Below, one piece after another: positions 1 to 7,986 of a stretch of 64,000 bases of DNA. Position numbers and translations under genes: made by a program. Source of the stretch: Streptomyces sp. TLI_105 (GTDB lineage: Bacteria; Actinomycetota; Actinomycetes; Streptomycetales; Streptomycetaceae); contig NZ_FNSM01000001.1 in NCBI RefSeq assembly GCF_900105415.1, positions 1,860,001-1,924,000 on the forward strand, given 5' to 3'. Numbering within the stretch: the first letter of the stretch is position 1; every line of letters starts with the position of its first letter. The notes below the pieces were generated by a model. That model saw nothing but the letters and a program-made list of their open reading frames with translations. It was not told the origin of the DNA and did not search any database.

Positions 1-923
1 TGGGCGCGGCCGAGGTCACCGATCTCGCGCACCGGCTCGCGCTGCCCGAGCAGGACACCGAGCGGGCGCTGCGCCGTCTGGAGTCGCAGGGGCTCGCGGC
101 CCAGTCCTCGGCCCGCACCGGCCGGTGGGTCGCGGCGCCGCCCGGGGTCGCGCTCGGCGCGCTGCTCACCCAGCAGCGGCACGAGCTGGAGCAGGCCGAA
201 CTGGCGGCCAAGCTGCTCGCCGAGGAGTACCGGGCGGAGGCCGCGGAGGCGGCCGTGCACGACCTGGTGGAGGTCGTGGTCGGCGCGAGCGCGGTGACCC
301 ATCGCTTCCTCCAGCTCCAGCTGGGCGCCCAGGAGGAGGTCTGCGCCCTGGTGACGGGCAAGCCGATCGCGGTCTCCGGTCTGGAGAACCACGCCGAGGA
401 GCAGGCTGCCGGGCGCGGGGTCCGCTACCGGGTGGTGATCGAGCGCGAGGTGCTCACGCTCCCGTCGGGGCTGCTCGAACTCTCCGCGGCGCTCGGCCGC
501 GAGGAGCGGATCCGGGTCGCCGACCGGGTCCCCACGAAGCTGGTCGTCGCCGACCGGTCCCTGGCCATGGTCCCGCTGACCGGCCGGGGCGCCGAGCCGG
601 CGGCGATCGTCGTGCACGCGAGCGGGCTCCTCGAATCGCTGATGGGCCTCTTCGAGTCGGTGTGGCGGGAGGCGCTGCCGCTGCGGCTCGGGGCGGGCGC
701 GCAGATCACGGAGGACGAGGCGCCGGGCCCGGACGCGATGGACCTGGAGATCCTGTCGCTGCTGCTCGCCGGGATGACGGACGCGAGCGTGGCCAAGCAG
801 CTGGATCTGGGGCTGCGGACCGTGCAGCGGCGGGTGAAGGGGCTGATGGAGCTGACGGGGGTGACGACCCGGCTGCAGCTGGGCTGGCACGCCTACGAGA
901 AGGGCTGGGTCGCCCGCGGCTGA
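1..923 (+). CDS. TrmB/LuxR-type HTH transcriptional regulator, 5' truncated
   Basis: The 5' end lies outside the window; the open frame runs from base 3. The visible 306 residues begin within a winged-helix-like segment (LAHRLALPEQDTERALRRLE), followed by a Glu/Ala-rich helix, a middle sensor-like region and a C-terminal LuxR-type helix-turn-helix (MDLEILSLLLAGMTDASVAK, then LGLRTVQRRVKGLM). This order, an N-terminal TrmB-like HTH and a C-terminal LuxR HTH without receiver or ATPase domain, is common in streptomycete orphan regulators. The ligand and targets cannot be read from the sequence. Confidence 0.85.
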   Translation, partial: GAAEVTDLAHRLALPEQDTERALRRLESQGLAAQSSARTGRWVAAPPGVALGALLTQQRHELEQAELAAKLLAEEYRAEAAEAAVHDLVEVVVGASAVTHRFLQLQLGAQEEVCALVTGKPIAVSGLENHAEEQAAGRGVRYRVVIEREVLTLPSGLLELSAALGREERIRVADRVPTKLVVADRSLAMVPLTGRGAEPAAIVVHASGLLESLMGLFESVWREALPLRLGAGAQITEDEAPGPDAMDLEILSLLLAGMTDASVAKQLDLGLRTVQRRVKGLMELTGVTTRLQLGWHAYEKGWVARG

Positions 924-992
924 CGCGGGGGCGTATGGAAAGGTGAGCGGCCGATTCCGCTTGCCCCTTCACCCTCCAGGAGCTCCGCCCCC

Positions 993-1427
993 ATGAACGG
1001 ACGACGCCGTCGCGCCCTGCTGACCGCCGTGACCCCGATGCTGGAGCCCGGGGAGCGGGTCGAGGTGACGTGCGTCGTCAACCTGAGCACGGTCTCCGTA
1101 CGCCGGACCGCCGCGTTCGGCGTGGCCTCGGCCGTCCTCAGCGGCGGCGCGATGGCGGTCATACCGACGCCGGTCCCGATGTACCTGGCGATGACCGACC
1201 GCCGGCTCTTCGTCTTCCGGGCGGATCCGGTGTTCGCCAAGCCGGTCGAGCACACCATGACGATCCCGCGCGACGGCCTGGTCCGCTCGGCGATCAAGGA
1301 ACGGATCCTGAACTCCTCCTTCGTCCTCTCCTCGCCGTACGGCGAGACCGCCCTGAAGATCATCTTCCCGCTGATCAGCCGCAAGGAGCGGAACCTCGTG
1401 GCCGCCGCCCTGCCCCCGGCGGCCTGA
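993..1427 (+). CDS. conserved hypothetical protein, PH-like fold possible
   Basis: A 144-aa protein of unknown function. It has a basic N-terminus (MNGRRRRALL), an Ala/Gly-rich hydrophobic stretch around residues 36-60 that could be one membrane-dipping segment, then the pattern YLAMTDRRLFVF followed by beta-rich sequence, which resembles bacterial PH-like proteins. No catalytic motif is seen. An AGGAG lies about 10 bases before the ATG. It is on the same strand as the DUF456 gene but 69 bases separate the two, so an operon is possible rather than shown. Confidence 0.7.
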   Translation: MNGRRRRALLTAVTPMLEPGERVEVTCVVNLSTVSVRRTAAFGVASAVLSGGAMAVIPTPVPMYLAMTDRRLFVFRADPVFAKPVEHTMTIPRDGLVRSAIKERILNSSFVLSSPYGETALKIIFPLISRKERNLVAAALPPAA

Positions 1428-1496
1428 CCCCGGCGGCCCGCCCCTCCCGCCGCTTACCCCGTCCGCCCCGCGCGACCTGCGGAGATCCCGGTCGTC

Positions 1497-1994
1497 GTGC
1501 ACGCTGGCAACGTGGGTGTGTGGCAGCTCCTGATGATCGGGACGGTGATGCTGCTCGGCCTGTTCGGGGTGCTCGCGCCCGGCGTGCCGGGGACGTGGCT
1601 GGTGTGGGCGGCGATGCTCTGGTGGGCGCTGCACGAGCGCACGGACCTGGCCTGGATCCTGCTGGCCTCCTCGACCGGCCTGCTGCTCCTCACCCAGGTG
1701 ATCGTCTGGCAGCTGCCGCCGCGCCGTCTCAGGGGCGTCGGCATCACCCGGCGCATGGTGACGTACGCGGGGGTGGGCGCCGCCCTGGGCTTCGTCCTGA
1801 TCCCGGTGGTCGGCGCGATCCCCGGCTTCGTCGGCGGGATCTACCTCTCGGAGCGGCTCCGCCTCGGCGGCCACGGCCAGGCCAGGGCGGCGACCCGGAC
1901 GGTGATGCGGGCGGCCGGCACGAGCGTGCTCGTCGAGCTCTTCGCCTGCCTGCTGGTCGTGGGCGCCTGGGCGGCCGCGGTGATCTGGGGCTGA
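1497..1994 (+). CDS. DUF456 membrane protein
   Basis: 165 residues with four hydrophobic segments (about 8-27, 30-60, 83-110 and 140-163) and the family hallmarks LLGLFGVLAPGVPGTWLVW near the N-terminus and a Gly-rich middle segment (IPVVGAIPGFVGGIYLSERL). DUF456 proteins are small integral membrane proteins of unknown role. I keep the GTG start with a GGAG about 12 bases upstream; in-frame GTG codons at 1512 and 1518 are alternatives. The stop codon lies inside a 19-bp tandem duplication. Confidence 0.85.
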   Translation: MHAGNVGVWQLLMIGTVMLLGLFGVLAPGVPGTWLVWAAMLWWALHERTDLAWILLASSTGLLLLTQVIVWQLPPRRLRGVGITRRMVTYAGVGAALGFVLIPVVGAIPGFVGGIYLSERLRLGGHGQARAATRTVMRAAGTSVLVELFACLLVVGAWAAAVIWG

Positions 1995-2023
1995 GGGCGG
2001 GTTATGGGGCTGAGGGCGGGTTA
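1987..2023. repeat. 19-bp tandem duplication over two convergent stop codons
   Basis: Two adjacent copies of GGGGCTGAGGGCGGGTTA, separated by one T. The first copy contains the TGA stop of the DUF456 gene; the second ends with the bases that give the TAA stop of the oppositely oriented ada-alkA gene. The repeat therefore fills the whole intergenic space. Confidence 0.9.
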
Positions 2024-3367
2024 GGGGGTGCTCGCGCCCAGGTAGCGCGCCGCGTAGGAGCGCCAGGGACGCCACTCCTCCGCCTCCGGGGCGCCCCTCG
2101 GGGGCACGTCGGGGTCGCCGAGGGCCCGCATCCGGATCAGCGCGGCGGCCTCGGCGGTCACGCCGGGGACGGTGAGCAGGGCGCGCTCGGCCTCGTCGCG
2201 GTCGGCGCCGGGGTCGAGGCGTACGGCTCCGTCGGCGAGGGCACGGGCCAGCGGCCCCGCGACGGGGTGCTCCGTCAGGGCGGCGGGCTCCGGGAAGACA
2301 TGGGTGAGGGCTCCGCAGGCGGTGGCCAGCGGGGTGCCGTGGAGTGCGACGAGGCGGGCCGACTCCTCGGCGCCGAGGACCGTCCGCAGCGCGAACTCCT
2401 CGGGCTCGGCCGTGCCCGGGGAGCGCACGCCCGGCCGGGCCGCCACCTCGGCGGCGAGCGCGGGGGCCGCCCCGAGGCGCTCGGCGACCGCGTACGGGTC
2501 GGCGTCCAGGTCGAAGAGCCGGCGCAGCCGGTGCACGGCAGTGGTCAGGTCGCGCAGCTCGGTCAGGTGGATCCGGGCCTCCAGCCAGCGCCCGCCGGAG
2601 CGCTCGTCGACGGAGACGACGCCGGTGCCGTACGGGAGGCGGAGCGTGCGCCGGTAGGTGCGGGCGCCGGGAGCGCCGACGACCTCCTCCACCCGGGGCA
2701 CGGCCTCGGCGGCGAGCAGGTCGAAGACCTCGCCGGCCGCGTACGGCCCCCGGTGGGCGAGCCGCAGCGGCACCCCGGCGGCGAGCGCGGTACGGGCTCC
2801 CGCGCCGCTGCCCGCCTCGGCGCGCAGGGCGGTGGGGGTGCGGGCGTAGACGGCGCGGATCGTCTCGTTGAACTGGCGGACGCTGGCGAATCCGGCCGCG
2901 AAGGCGATCTCGGTGACGGGCAGTCCCGTGGTCTGGAGCAGCAGCCGCGCGGTGTGCGCCCGCTGGGCGCGGGCCAGTGCGACCGGACCGGCGCCCAGCT
3001 CGGCGGTGAGCTGGCGCTGCACCTGCCGGGGGCTGTAGCCGAGCCGGCCGGCGAGGCCGGGCACGCCCTCGCGGTCGACGACGCCGTCGCCGATCATCCG
3101 CATGGCGCGCCCCACGACGTCGGCCCGGACGTTCCACTCGGCGGAGCCGGGCACGGCGTCCGGCCGGCAGCGGCGGCAGGCACGGAAGCCGTGGCCCTGG
3201 GCGGCGGCGGCCGTGGGGTAGAAGGAGACGTTCTGCCGCTTGGGGGTGACGGCGGGGCAGCTGGGACGGCAGTAGATGCCGGTGGTCCGGACGGCGAAGA
3301 AGAACTCTCCGTCGAACCGCGCGTCCCTGCTGCTGACCGCCTCGTAGCGGGTGTCGTCGTCCCTCAT
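2021..3367 (-). CDS. alkA: Ada-AlkA fusion: DNA-3-methyladenine glycosylase with AraC-type activator domain
   Basis: 448 residues. The N-terminus is an Ada zinc domain with the four cysteines expected for methyl-phosphotriester sensing (GIYCRPSCPA and FRACRRCRPD). An AraC-type HTH follows (about 80-180; LPVTEIAFAAGFASVRQFNE), then an AlkA N-terminal domain and a helix-hairpin-helix glycosylase domain with LLTVPGVTAEAAALIRMRAL. It would excise alkylated bases and activate its own adaptive-response regulon. The methylguanine methyltransferase PCHRV motif of classical Ada is absent. The ATG is chosen because GGGAG precedes it by a few bases; an upstream in-frame start would add 17 residues without a ribosome site. 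Confidence 0.93.
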   Translation of the reverse strand: MRDDDTRYEAVSSRDARFDGEFFFAVRTTGIYCRPSCPAVTPKRQNVSFYPTAAAAQGHGFRACRRCRPDAVPGSAEWNVRADVVGRAMRMIGDGVVDREGVPGLAGRLGYSPRQVQRQLTAELGAGPVALARAQRAHTARLLLQTTGLPVTEIAFAAGFASVRQFNETIRAVYARTPTALRAEAGSGAGARTALAAGVPLRLAHRGPYAAGEVFDLLAAEAVPRVEEVVGAPGARTYRRTLRLPYGTGVVSVDERSGGRWLEARIHLTELRDLTTAVHRLRRLFDLDADPYAVAERLGAAPALAAEVAARPGVRSPGTAEPEEFALRTVLGAEESARLVALHGTPLATACGALTHVFPEPAALTEHPVAGPLARALADGAVRLDPGADRDEAERALLTVPGVTAEAAALIRMRALGDPDVPPRGAPEAEEWRPWRSYAARYLGASTP

Positions 3368-3457
3368 GGCTCCCAGTGTGCGGGAGCCGTTCCCGCCCGG
3401 CTCGCGGTTTTCGGACACCGCGCTGCGGGCGGGGACGGGCGCCTTGCCGACACGGCG

Positions 3458-4570
3458 CTAGCGCACCCGGCCCTGGCGCTTGAACTCCATGGCCGCGCGG
3501 CCACCGGCGCCCATGCGCTTCCACTCCTTGAGCATCTCGGAGCGCACCCGGGCGTCGGTCTTGGCCACGATCCGCCGGTTCTCGCGGATCAGCTTGCGGT
3601 AGCTCTCCAGGCGGCGCACGGGCAGCGAGCCGTCCTCGATCGCCGCCGTCACCGCGCAGCCCGGCTCGGACTCGTGGGCGCAGTCGTGGAAGCGGCAGTT
3701 CCCGGACAGCTCCTCGATCTCGGAGAAGACCTGGCCGACCCCGGCCTCGGCGTCCCAGAGTCCGACGCCGCGCAGTCCGGGGGTGTCGATGAGGACTCCC
3801 CCGCCGGGCAGGACGAAGAGGTTGCGGGTGGTCGTGGTGTGGCGGCCCTTGCCGTCGATGTCACGGGCGGCCTGGACGTCCATCACGTCCTCGCCGACCA
3901 GGGCGTTGGCGAGGGTCGACTTGCCGGCGCCGGAGACGCCGAGCAGCACGGTCGTGCCGCCCGCCACCGTCGCGGCGAGCACGTCGAGCCCTTCCCCGGT
4001 GGTGGAGCTGAGCGGCAGCACCTGGACGCCGGGCGCGACCGTCTCCACGTCCTCGACGAGGTAGGAGAGCCCGACCGGGTCGGGCACGAGGTCGGCCTTG
4101 CTGAGGACGACGGTCGGCTGGGCGCCGGACTCCCAGGCCAGGGCCAGGAAGCGTTCGATCCGGCCGAGGTCGAGCTCGACGGCGAGCGAGACCGTGATGA
4201 CGGCGTGGTCGACGTTGGCGGCGAGGATCTGGCCCTCGGACCGCTTGGAGGAGGTGGAGCGCGCGAAGGCCGTACGGCGCGGCAGGCACGCGCGCACGTA
4301 CCGGGGGTCGTGGACGCCCTCCGGGTCGACGGCGGCCCAGTCGCCGGTGCAGACGACCCGCAGCGGGTCGTGCGGGGTCACGAACGCCGTGTCGGCGCGG
4401 ACGACCCCCTCGGCGGTGGCGACGTCGCACTGGCCGCGGTCGACGCGGACGACCCGCCCAGGGACGAGTCCCTGGGCGGCGTAGGGCGCGAAGTCGGCGG
4501 CCCAGCCGGAGTCCCAGCCGTGGGCGTCGAGGAGAGAGGAAGAGGAGACGGAGGAAAGCGGGAAAGACAA
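3458..4570 (-). CDS. rsgA: ribosome small-subunit-dependent GTPase A (RsgA)
   Basis: 370 residues: an OB-fold N-terminus, a circularly permuted GTPase with G4 (LSKADL) before G1 (GVSGAGKSTLANAL) and G3 (DTPGLRG), and a C-terminal zinc knuckle with CRFHDCAHESEPGC. RsgA releases late 30S assembly factors in a GTP-dependent way. The start appears to be TTG (codons TTG TCT TTC CCG) with GAAGGG six bases upstream; no usable ATG or GTG is present near the N-terminus. The C-terminal basic tail is long. About 50 bases upstream is a short ORF with a perfect ribosome site, which may couple to or regulate this gene. Confidence 0.95.
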   Translation of the reverse strand: MSFPLSSVSSSSLLDAHGWDSGWAADFAPYAAQGLVPGRVVRVDRGQCDVATAEGVVRADTAFVTPHDPLRVVCTGDWAAVDPEGVHDPRYVRACLPRRTAFARSTSSKRSEGQILAANVDHAVITVSLAVELDLGRIERFLALAWESGAQPTVVLSKADLVPDPVGLSYLVEDVETVAPGVQVLPLSSTTGEGLDVLAATVAGGTTVLLGVSGAGKSTLANALVGEDVMDVQAARDIDGKGRHTTTTRNLFVLPGGGVLIDTPGLRGVGLWDAEAGVGQVFSEIEELSGNCRFHDCAHESEPGCAVTAAIEDGSLPVRRLESYRKLIRENRRIVAKTDARVRSEMLKEWKRMGAGGRAAMEFKRQGRVR

Positions 4571-4621
4571 GGGGGACCCTTCACAGGGGCGGCCCCGGCA
4601 CGGAAAGACGGAACAGTGAGG

Positions 4622-4693
4622 TCAGCCGGTGGCCGCGGAGGTGGAGTGGATGAACATCCGCGTGTGGGCGAGGCCCTTCGTGACGACAGCCAT
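4622..4693 (-). CDS. possible 23-aa leader peptide upstream of rsgA
   Basis: A short ORF beginning MAVVTKGLAHTR and ending STSAATG, preceded by a near-consensus Shine-Dalgarno (AGGAGG, eight bases before the ATG), far better than the site of rsgA itself. It ends 51 bases before the TTG start of rsgA. I recognise no family. Its position, size and strong ribosome site fit a translated leader or an unannotated small protein. A short GC hairpin (GGGGCCGCCCC) lies between its stop and rsgA. Confidence 0.5.
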   Translation of the reverse strand: MAVVTKGLAHTRMFIHSTSAATG

Positions 4694-4718
4694 CTGTCAC
4701 ACCTCCTGTGTCTTTCCC

Positions 4719-4769
4719 GATCGCGTCATCCGCGATCTCGTCTTCTCGCGATCGCGTCGTGCCGCGATC
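4719..4769. promoter_or_regulatory. two GATCGCG/CGCGATC inverted repeats, 31 bp apart
   Basis: Two perfect 7-bp inverted repeats, GATCGCG-N5-CGCGATC (4719-4737) and GATCGCG-N6-CGCGATC (4750-4769), start to start 31 bp, close to three helical turns. The surrounding bases are also repeated, so the pair looks like a duplicated operator or paired RNA hairpins in the 5' region of the rsgA leader. No known regulator site is recognised. Confidence 0.55.
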
Positions 4770-4866
4770 TTGCTTACGGAGCACCGTAGCCGGAACGGCC
4801 CAACGCGCGCCACGGGTTTTTTCAGGCCACGGCGAGCGGGTTCACGAGCACCGTCGTGAGCACGGG

Positions 4867-5991
4867 TCAGTCCTTCTCCCAGCCGGAGTGGAGGCGGGAC
4901 TTCACGTCGTCCGGGGGGAGGAACTTGGACCAGCGCTCGGGGAACTCGGACGGCATGTCCGGGTCGTCCTCGTCGACGTCCTCCGCCTCGGCGCGCACGC
5001 GGGCGACGAGTTCGGCGGCCTGGACGGCGCGCGCCCGTTCGTTGGCCTCGCGGGCGGCGGCGGTGGCGACGGAGGGCCAGACGCGGTCGATGGCGGCGTT
5101 CACGGCGGCGCCGACGAGGACCGCGAAGGCCGAGATGCCGATCCAGAGGAGGACGGCGATGGGCGCGGCGAGGGAGCCGTAGATCGTCGGGCCCTCGACC
5201 TGGCTGGTCAGGTAGATGCGCAGCAGGAAGCTGCCGAGGACCCACATCCCGAGGGCGACGAGGGCGCCGGGGATGTCCTCGATCCACGGCGATCTGACGG
5301 GCACGGAGACGTGGTAGAGCGTGGTGAGGAAGGCGATGGAGAGCAGGATGACGGCCGGCCAGTAGAGGACGGCGACGACCTCGGTGCCCCAGGGGACGAG
5401 CTCGACGACCCGGTCGGGGCCGACGACGGCCAGCGGCAGCACGACGGCTCCGATGAGCAGCGCCACGATGTAGAGGAGCAGGGCGAGGAGCCGGGTCTTG
5501 ACGATGCCCCGGTGCCCGTCGAGGCCGTACATGACGGTGATGGTGTCGATGAAGACGTTCACCGCGCGCGAGCCGGACCAGAGGGCGATGGCGAAGCCGA
5601 GGGAGATCAGGTCGGGCCGTTTGCCCTGGGTGATGTCGTCGAGGAGGGGTTCGGCGATCTCGTGGACGCCCCGGTCGGAGAGGACCGTGCCGGCCGCGTG
5701 GAGGATGTTCTCCCTGATGCTGGCGACGGTGTCGGTGTTGGTCCAGTCGTCGGCGTAGCCGAGGACGGCGATCAGGCCGAGGAGCAGGGGCGGCAGCGAC
5801 AGCAGGGTGAAGAACGCGGCCTCGGCGGCGAGGCCGAGGATCCGGTACTCGATGCACGAGTTGACGGTGTCCTTGAGGAGCAGCCAGGCCATCTTCCGCT
5901 TCGAGACGTTGCGGTAGAGGACACGCGCGCGGTGGAGCCTGCTCCAGGGCCGACGCTCGGGCCGATCGGGTGTTTCTCTTGCTGCCTGCAC
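4867..5991 (-). CDS. YihY/BrkB family inner-membrane protein
   Basis: 374 residues with about six transmembrane segments between residues 50 and 300, including the family pattern around LGLAAEAAFFTLLSLPPLLLG, IALWSGSRAVNVFIDTITVMYG and IYGSLAAPIAVLLWIGISAFAVLVGAAVNA. The C-terminal 75 residues are charged and Asp/Glu-rich, probably cytoplasmic. The family (formerly mis-named ribonuclease BN) has no agreed function. The start is GTG, only 17 bases from the divergently transcribed acyl-CoA dehydrogenase gene, so promoters overlap. No clear Shine-Dalgarno is seen. Confidence 0.92.
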   Translation of the reverse strand: MQAARETPDRPERRPWSRLHRARVLYRNVSKRKMAWLLLKDTVNSCIEYRILGLAAEAAFFTLLSLPPLLLGLIAVLGYADDWTNTDTVASIRENILHAAGTVLSDRGVHEIAEPLLDDITQGKRPDLISLGFAIALWSGSRAVNVFIDTITVMYGLDGHRGIVKTRLLALLLYIVALLIGAVVLPLAVVGPDRVVELVPWGTEVVAVLYWPAVILLSIAFLTTLYHVSVPVRSPWIEDIPGALVALGMWVLGSFLLRIYLTSQVEGPTIYGSLAAPIAVLLWIGISAFAVLVGAAVNAAIDRVWPSVATAAAREANERARAVQAAELVARVRAEAEDVDEDDPDMPSEFPERWSKFLPPDDVKSRLHSGWEKD

Positions 5992-6008
5992 CTGCTTACC
6001 GTATCGGC

Positions 6009-7691
6009 ATGGCAGCGAGCACCCACACCGTGACCAACCAGGCTCCGCCCCTGCTCGGATACGACGTCTTCACGAGCGACCGGGCGCTGGCGGAGGCGGT
6101 CGAGCGACACCTCGCCCCGGACCTCCTGGCGGAGGCGCGCGACGATCTGAGCCTGCTGGGCCGGGCGACCGGTTCGGCACAGGTGCGGGAGTGGGGTGAG
6201 CAGGCGAACGAGCATCCGCCCCGGCTGCGGACCCACGACCGGTACGGCCGCCGGATCGACGAGGTCCTGTTCCATCCGGCCTGGCACCGGCTCCTCGGGA
6301 AGTCCGTGTCGGCGGGGCTCACGCACGCGTGGGGCCGCCCGGGTGGTCATGTGCGGCGGGCCGCCGGGTTCCTGGTGGCGTCGCAGGCGGAGGCGGGGCA
6401 CGGCTGCCCGGTGTCGATGACGCACGCCGCGGTGCCCGCGCTGCGCGCCGAGCCGGAGCTCGCGGCGGTCTGGGAACCGGCGGCGCTCTCGCACGTGTAC
6501 GAGCGGGAGCTCCGTCCGGTCGGGGAGAAGCCGGGGGCGCTGCTCGGCATGGCGATGACGGAGAAGCAGGGCGGCAGCGACGTCCGGGCGAACACGACGG
6601 AGGCCCGTCCCCTCGCGGCCGACGGCGAGTACGTCCTGACGGGGCACAAGTGGTTCTGCTCTGCGCCGATGTCGGACGCCTTCCTGGTCCTCGCGCAGGC
6701 GCCGGCGGGACTGACCTGCTTCCTGGTGCCGCGGGTGCTCGCGGACGGCTCGCGCAACGCCTTCGCGATCCAGCGGCTCAAGGACAAGCTGGGCAACCGG
6801 TCGAACGCCTCCGCCGAGGTGGAGTTCGACGGCACGACCTGGGCGCGCCGCGTCGGCGAGGAGGGGCGCGGGATCCGGACGATCATGGGCATGGTCGCGG
6901 CGACCCGGCTCGACTGCGTCCTCGGCTCGGCGGCGCTGATGCGGCAGGCGGTGGCGCAGGCCGTGCACCACGCCTCGTACCGCTCGGCCTTCGGCGGGCT
7001 GCTCGTCGAGAAGCCCCTGATGCGGAACGTACTCGCCGATCTGGCCGTCGAGTCGGAGGCGGCGACGGTGCTCGGTATGCGGCTGGCAGCGGCCTACGAC
7101 GCCACCGACCGCGGCAGCGACCACGCCGCCGACACCGACGGCAGGAGCGACTCCGAGCAGGAGCGGGCCTTCCTCCGTATCGCCGTGCCGGCGGCGAAGT
7201 ACTGGGTGACGAAGCGGTGTACGCCGGTGGTGGCGGAGGCGCTGGAGTGCCTGGGCGGCAACGGGTACGTGGAGGAGTCGGGGATGCCCCGGCTGTTGCG
7301 GGAGTCGCCGCTCAACTCGGTCTGGGAGGGCTCGGGGAACGTGCAGGCGCTCGACGTGGTGCGGGCGCTGCGGACCGAGCCCGCCGCCCTCGACGCGCTG
7401 CTGCGGGAGGTGGGGGCGGCGCGGGGCGCCGACCACCGGCTCGACCGGGCCATCCGGGGGCTCCTCGTCGAACTGGCGGACCTGGAGGGGATCGAGGCGC
7501 GGGCGCGGCGGCTCACGGAGCGGCTGGCGCTGGTGCTCCAGGGCGCGCTGCTGGTGCGGTGGGCTCCGCCGGAGGTGGCGGACGCGTTCTGCGCGGCGCG
7601 GCTGGGCGGGGACGGCGGCGCGGCCTTCGGGACGCTCCCGCACACGCTGGACCTGCGGGCGGTGGTGGAGCGGGCGCGGGCCGAGGTCTGA
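6009..7691 (+). CDS. AidB-like acyl-CoA dehydrogenase family protein
   Basis: 560 residues. The acyl-CoA dehydrogenase core is recognisable from GMAMTEKQGGSDVRANTT (flavin-binding loop), TGHKWFCSAP, LGGNGYVEESGMPRLLRE and SVWEGSGNVQALDVVRAL. The extended length and C-terminal helical domain match the AidB subgroup, flavoproteins induced by alkylating agents in E. coli, rather than catabolic enzymes of about 380 residues. An Ada-AlkA gene lies 2.6 kb away, which suits a role in alkylation stress. An acidic insertion (about 363-385, rich in Asp, Ser and Glu) is lineage-specific. The start is the ATG opening MAASTHTVTNQAPP; no ribosome site is evident and a leaderless message is possible. Confidence 0.88.
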   Translation: MAASTHTVTNQAPPLLGYDVFTSDRALAEAVERHLAPDLLAEARDDLSLLGRATGSAQVREWGEQANEHPPRLRTHDRYGRRIDEVLFHPAWHRLLGKSVSAGLTHAWGRPGGHVRRAAGFLVASQAEAGHGCPVSMTHAAVPALRAEPELAAVWEPAALSHVYERELRPVGEKPGALLGMAMTEKQGGSDVRANTTEARPLAADGEYVLTGHKWFCSAPMSDAFLVLAQAPAGLTCFLVPRVLADGSRNAFAIQRLKDKLGNRSNASAEVEFDGTTWARRVGEEGRGIRTIMGMVAATRLDCVLGSAALMRQAVAQAVHHASYRSAFGGLLVEKPLMRNVLADLAVESEAATVLGMRLAAAYDATDRGSDHAADTDGRSDSEQERAFLRIAVPAAKYWVTKRCTPVVAEALECLGGNGYVEESGMPRLLRESPLNSVWEGSGNVQALDVVRALRTEPAALDALLREVGAARGADHRLDRAIRGLLVELADLEGIEARARRLTERLALVLQGALLVRWAPPEVADAFCAARLGGDGGAAFGTLPHTLDLRAVVERARAEV

Positions 7692-7713
7692 GGAGACGTA
7701 CGGGAACGCTGTG

Positions 7714-7809
7714 CCGCGCGTGCCAGGGGTGGACCTGACGGGGTGTCGTGTCGGTCAGGTCGGCACGCGCGGAAAAGCGGGGGTGGTGCTGCGCCGACAC
7801 GGCACCACC
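7714..7809. terminator. two strong GC hairpins downstream of the aidB-like gene
   Basis: The first structure (7714-7772) pairs CCGCGCGTGCC with GGCACGCGCGG and, inside it, GACCTGAC with GTCAGGTC, and is followed by GGAAAAG. The second (7782-7809) pairs GGTGGTGC with GCACCACC. Lacking a long U run but very stable, they probably end the upstream transcript, as is common in high-GC actinomycetes. Confidence 0.6.
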
Positions 7810-7856
7810 CGCCGCTGTCATCACCCTCGCCCACAGGGCCGGTCGGTCGCCAGAGT

Positions 7857-7870
7857 TGCAAAGGGTTGCA
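7857..7870. promoter_or_regulatory. TGCAA-N4-TTGCA inverted repeat upstream of GAF regulator
   Basis: A 5-bp perfect inverted repeat, TGCAA-AGGG-TTGCA, unusually AT-rich for the region and 117 bp before the GAF regulator start. It could be an operator or part of a promoter; the rest of the interval shows no gene. Confidence 0.3.
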
Positions 7871-7986
7871 GGATTACCCGAACCGGGCCTCGCCGTGCGC
7901 TCCCGGACGGCACGATGGGCACCGACACTCCGGACATCTGCCCTGTGCAGAACCGATACAGCACCCCGGGTGGCTGGGAGAGACCG

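Noticed and set aside
1070..4789. A 1239-codon plus-strand frame across the first 5 kb
   Set aside because: Low-complexity Gly/Arg/Ala translation and conflict with ada-alkA and rsgA, both with firm motifs.
7711..7986. An extended N-terminus for the GAF regulator
   Set aside because: The upstream in-frame codons pass through the terminator hairpins, and the ATG at 7987 has a good ribosome site.
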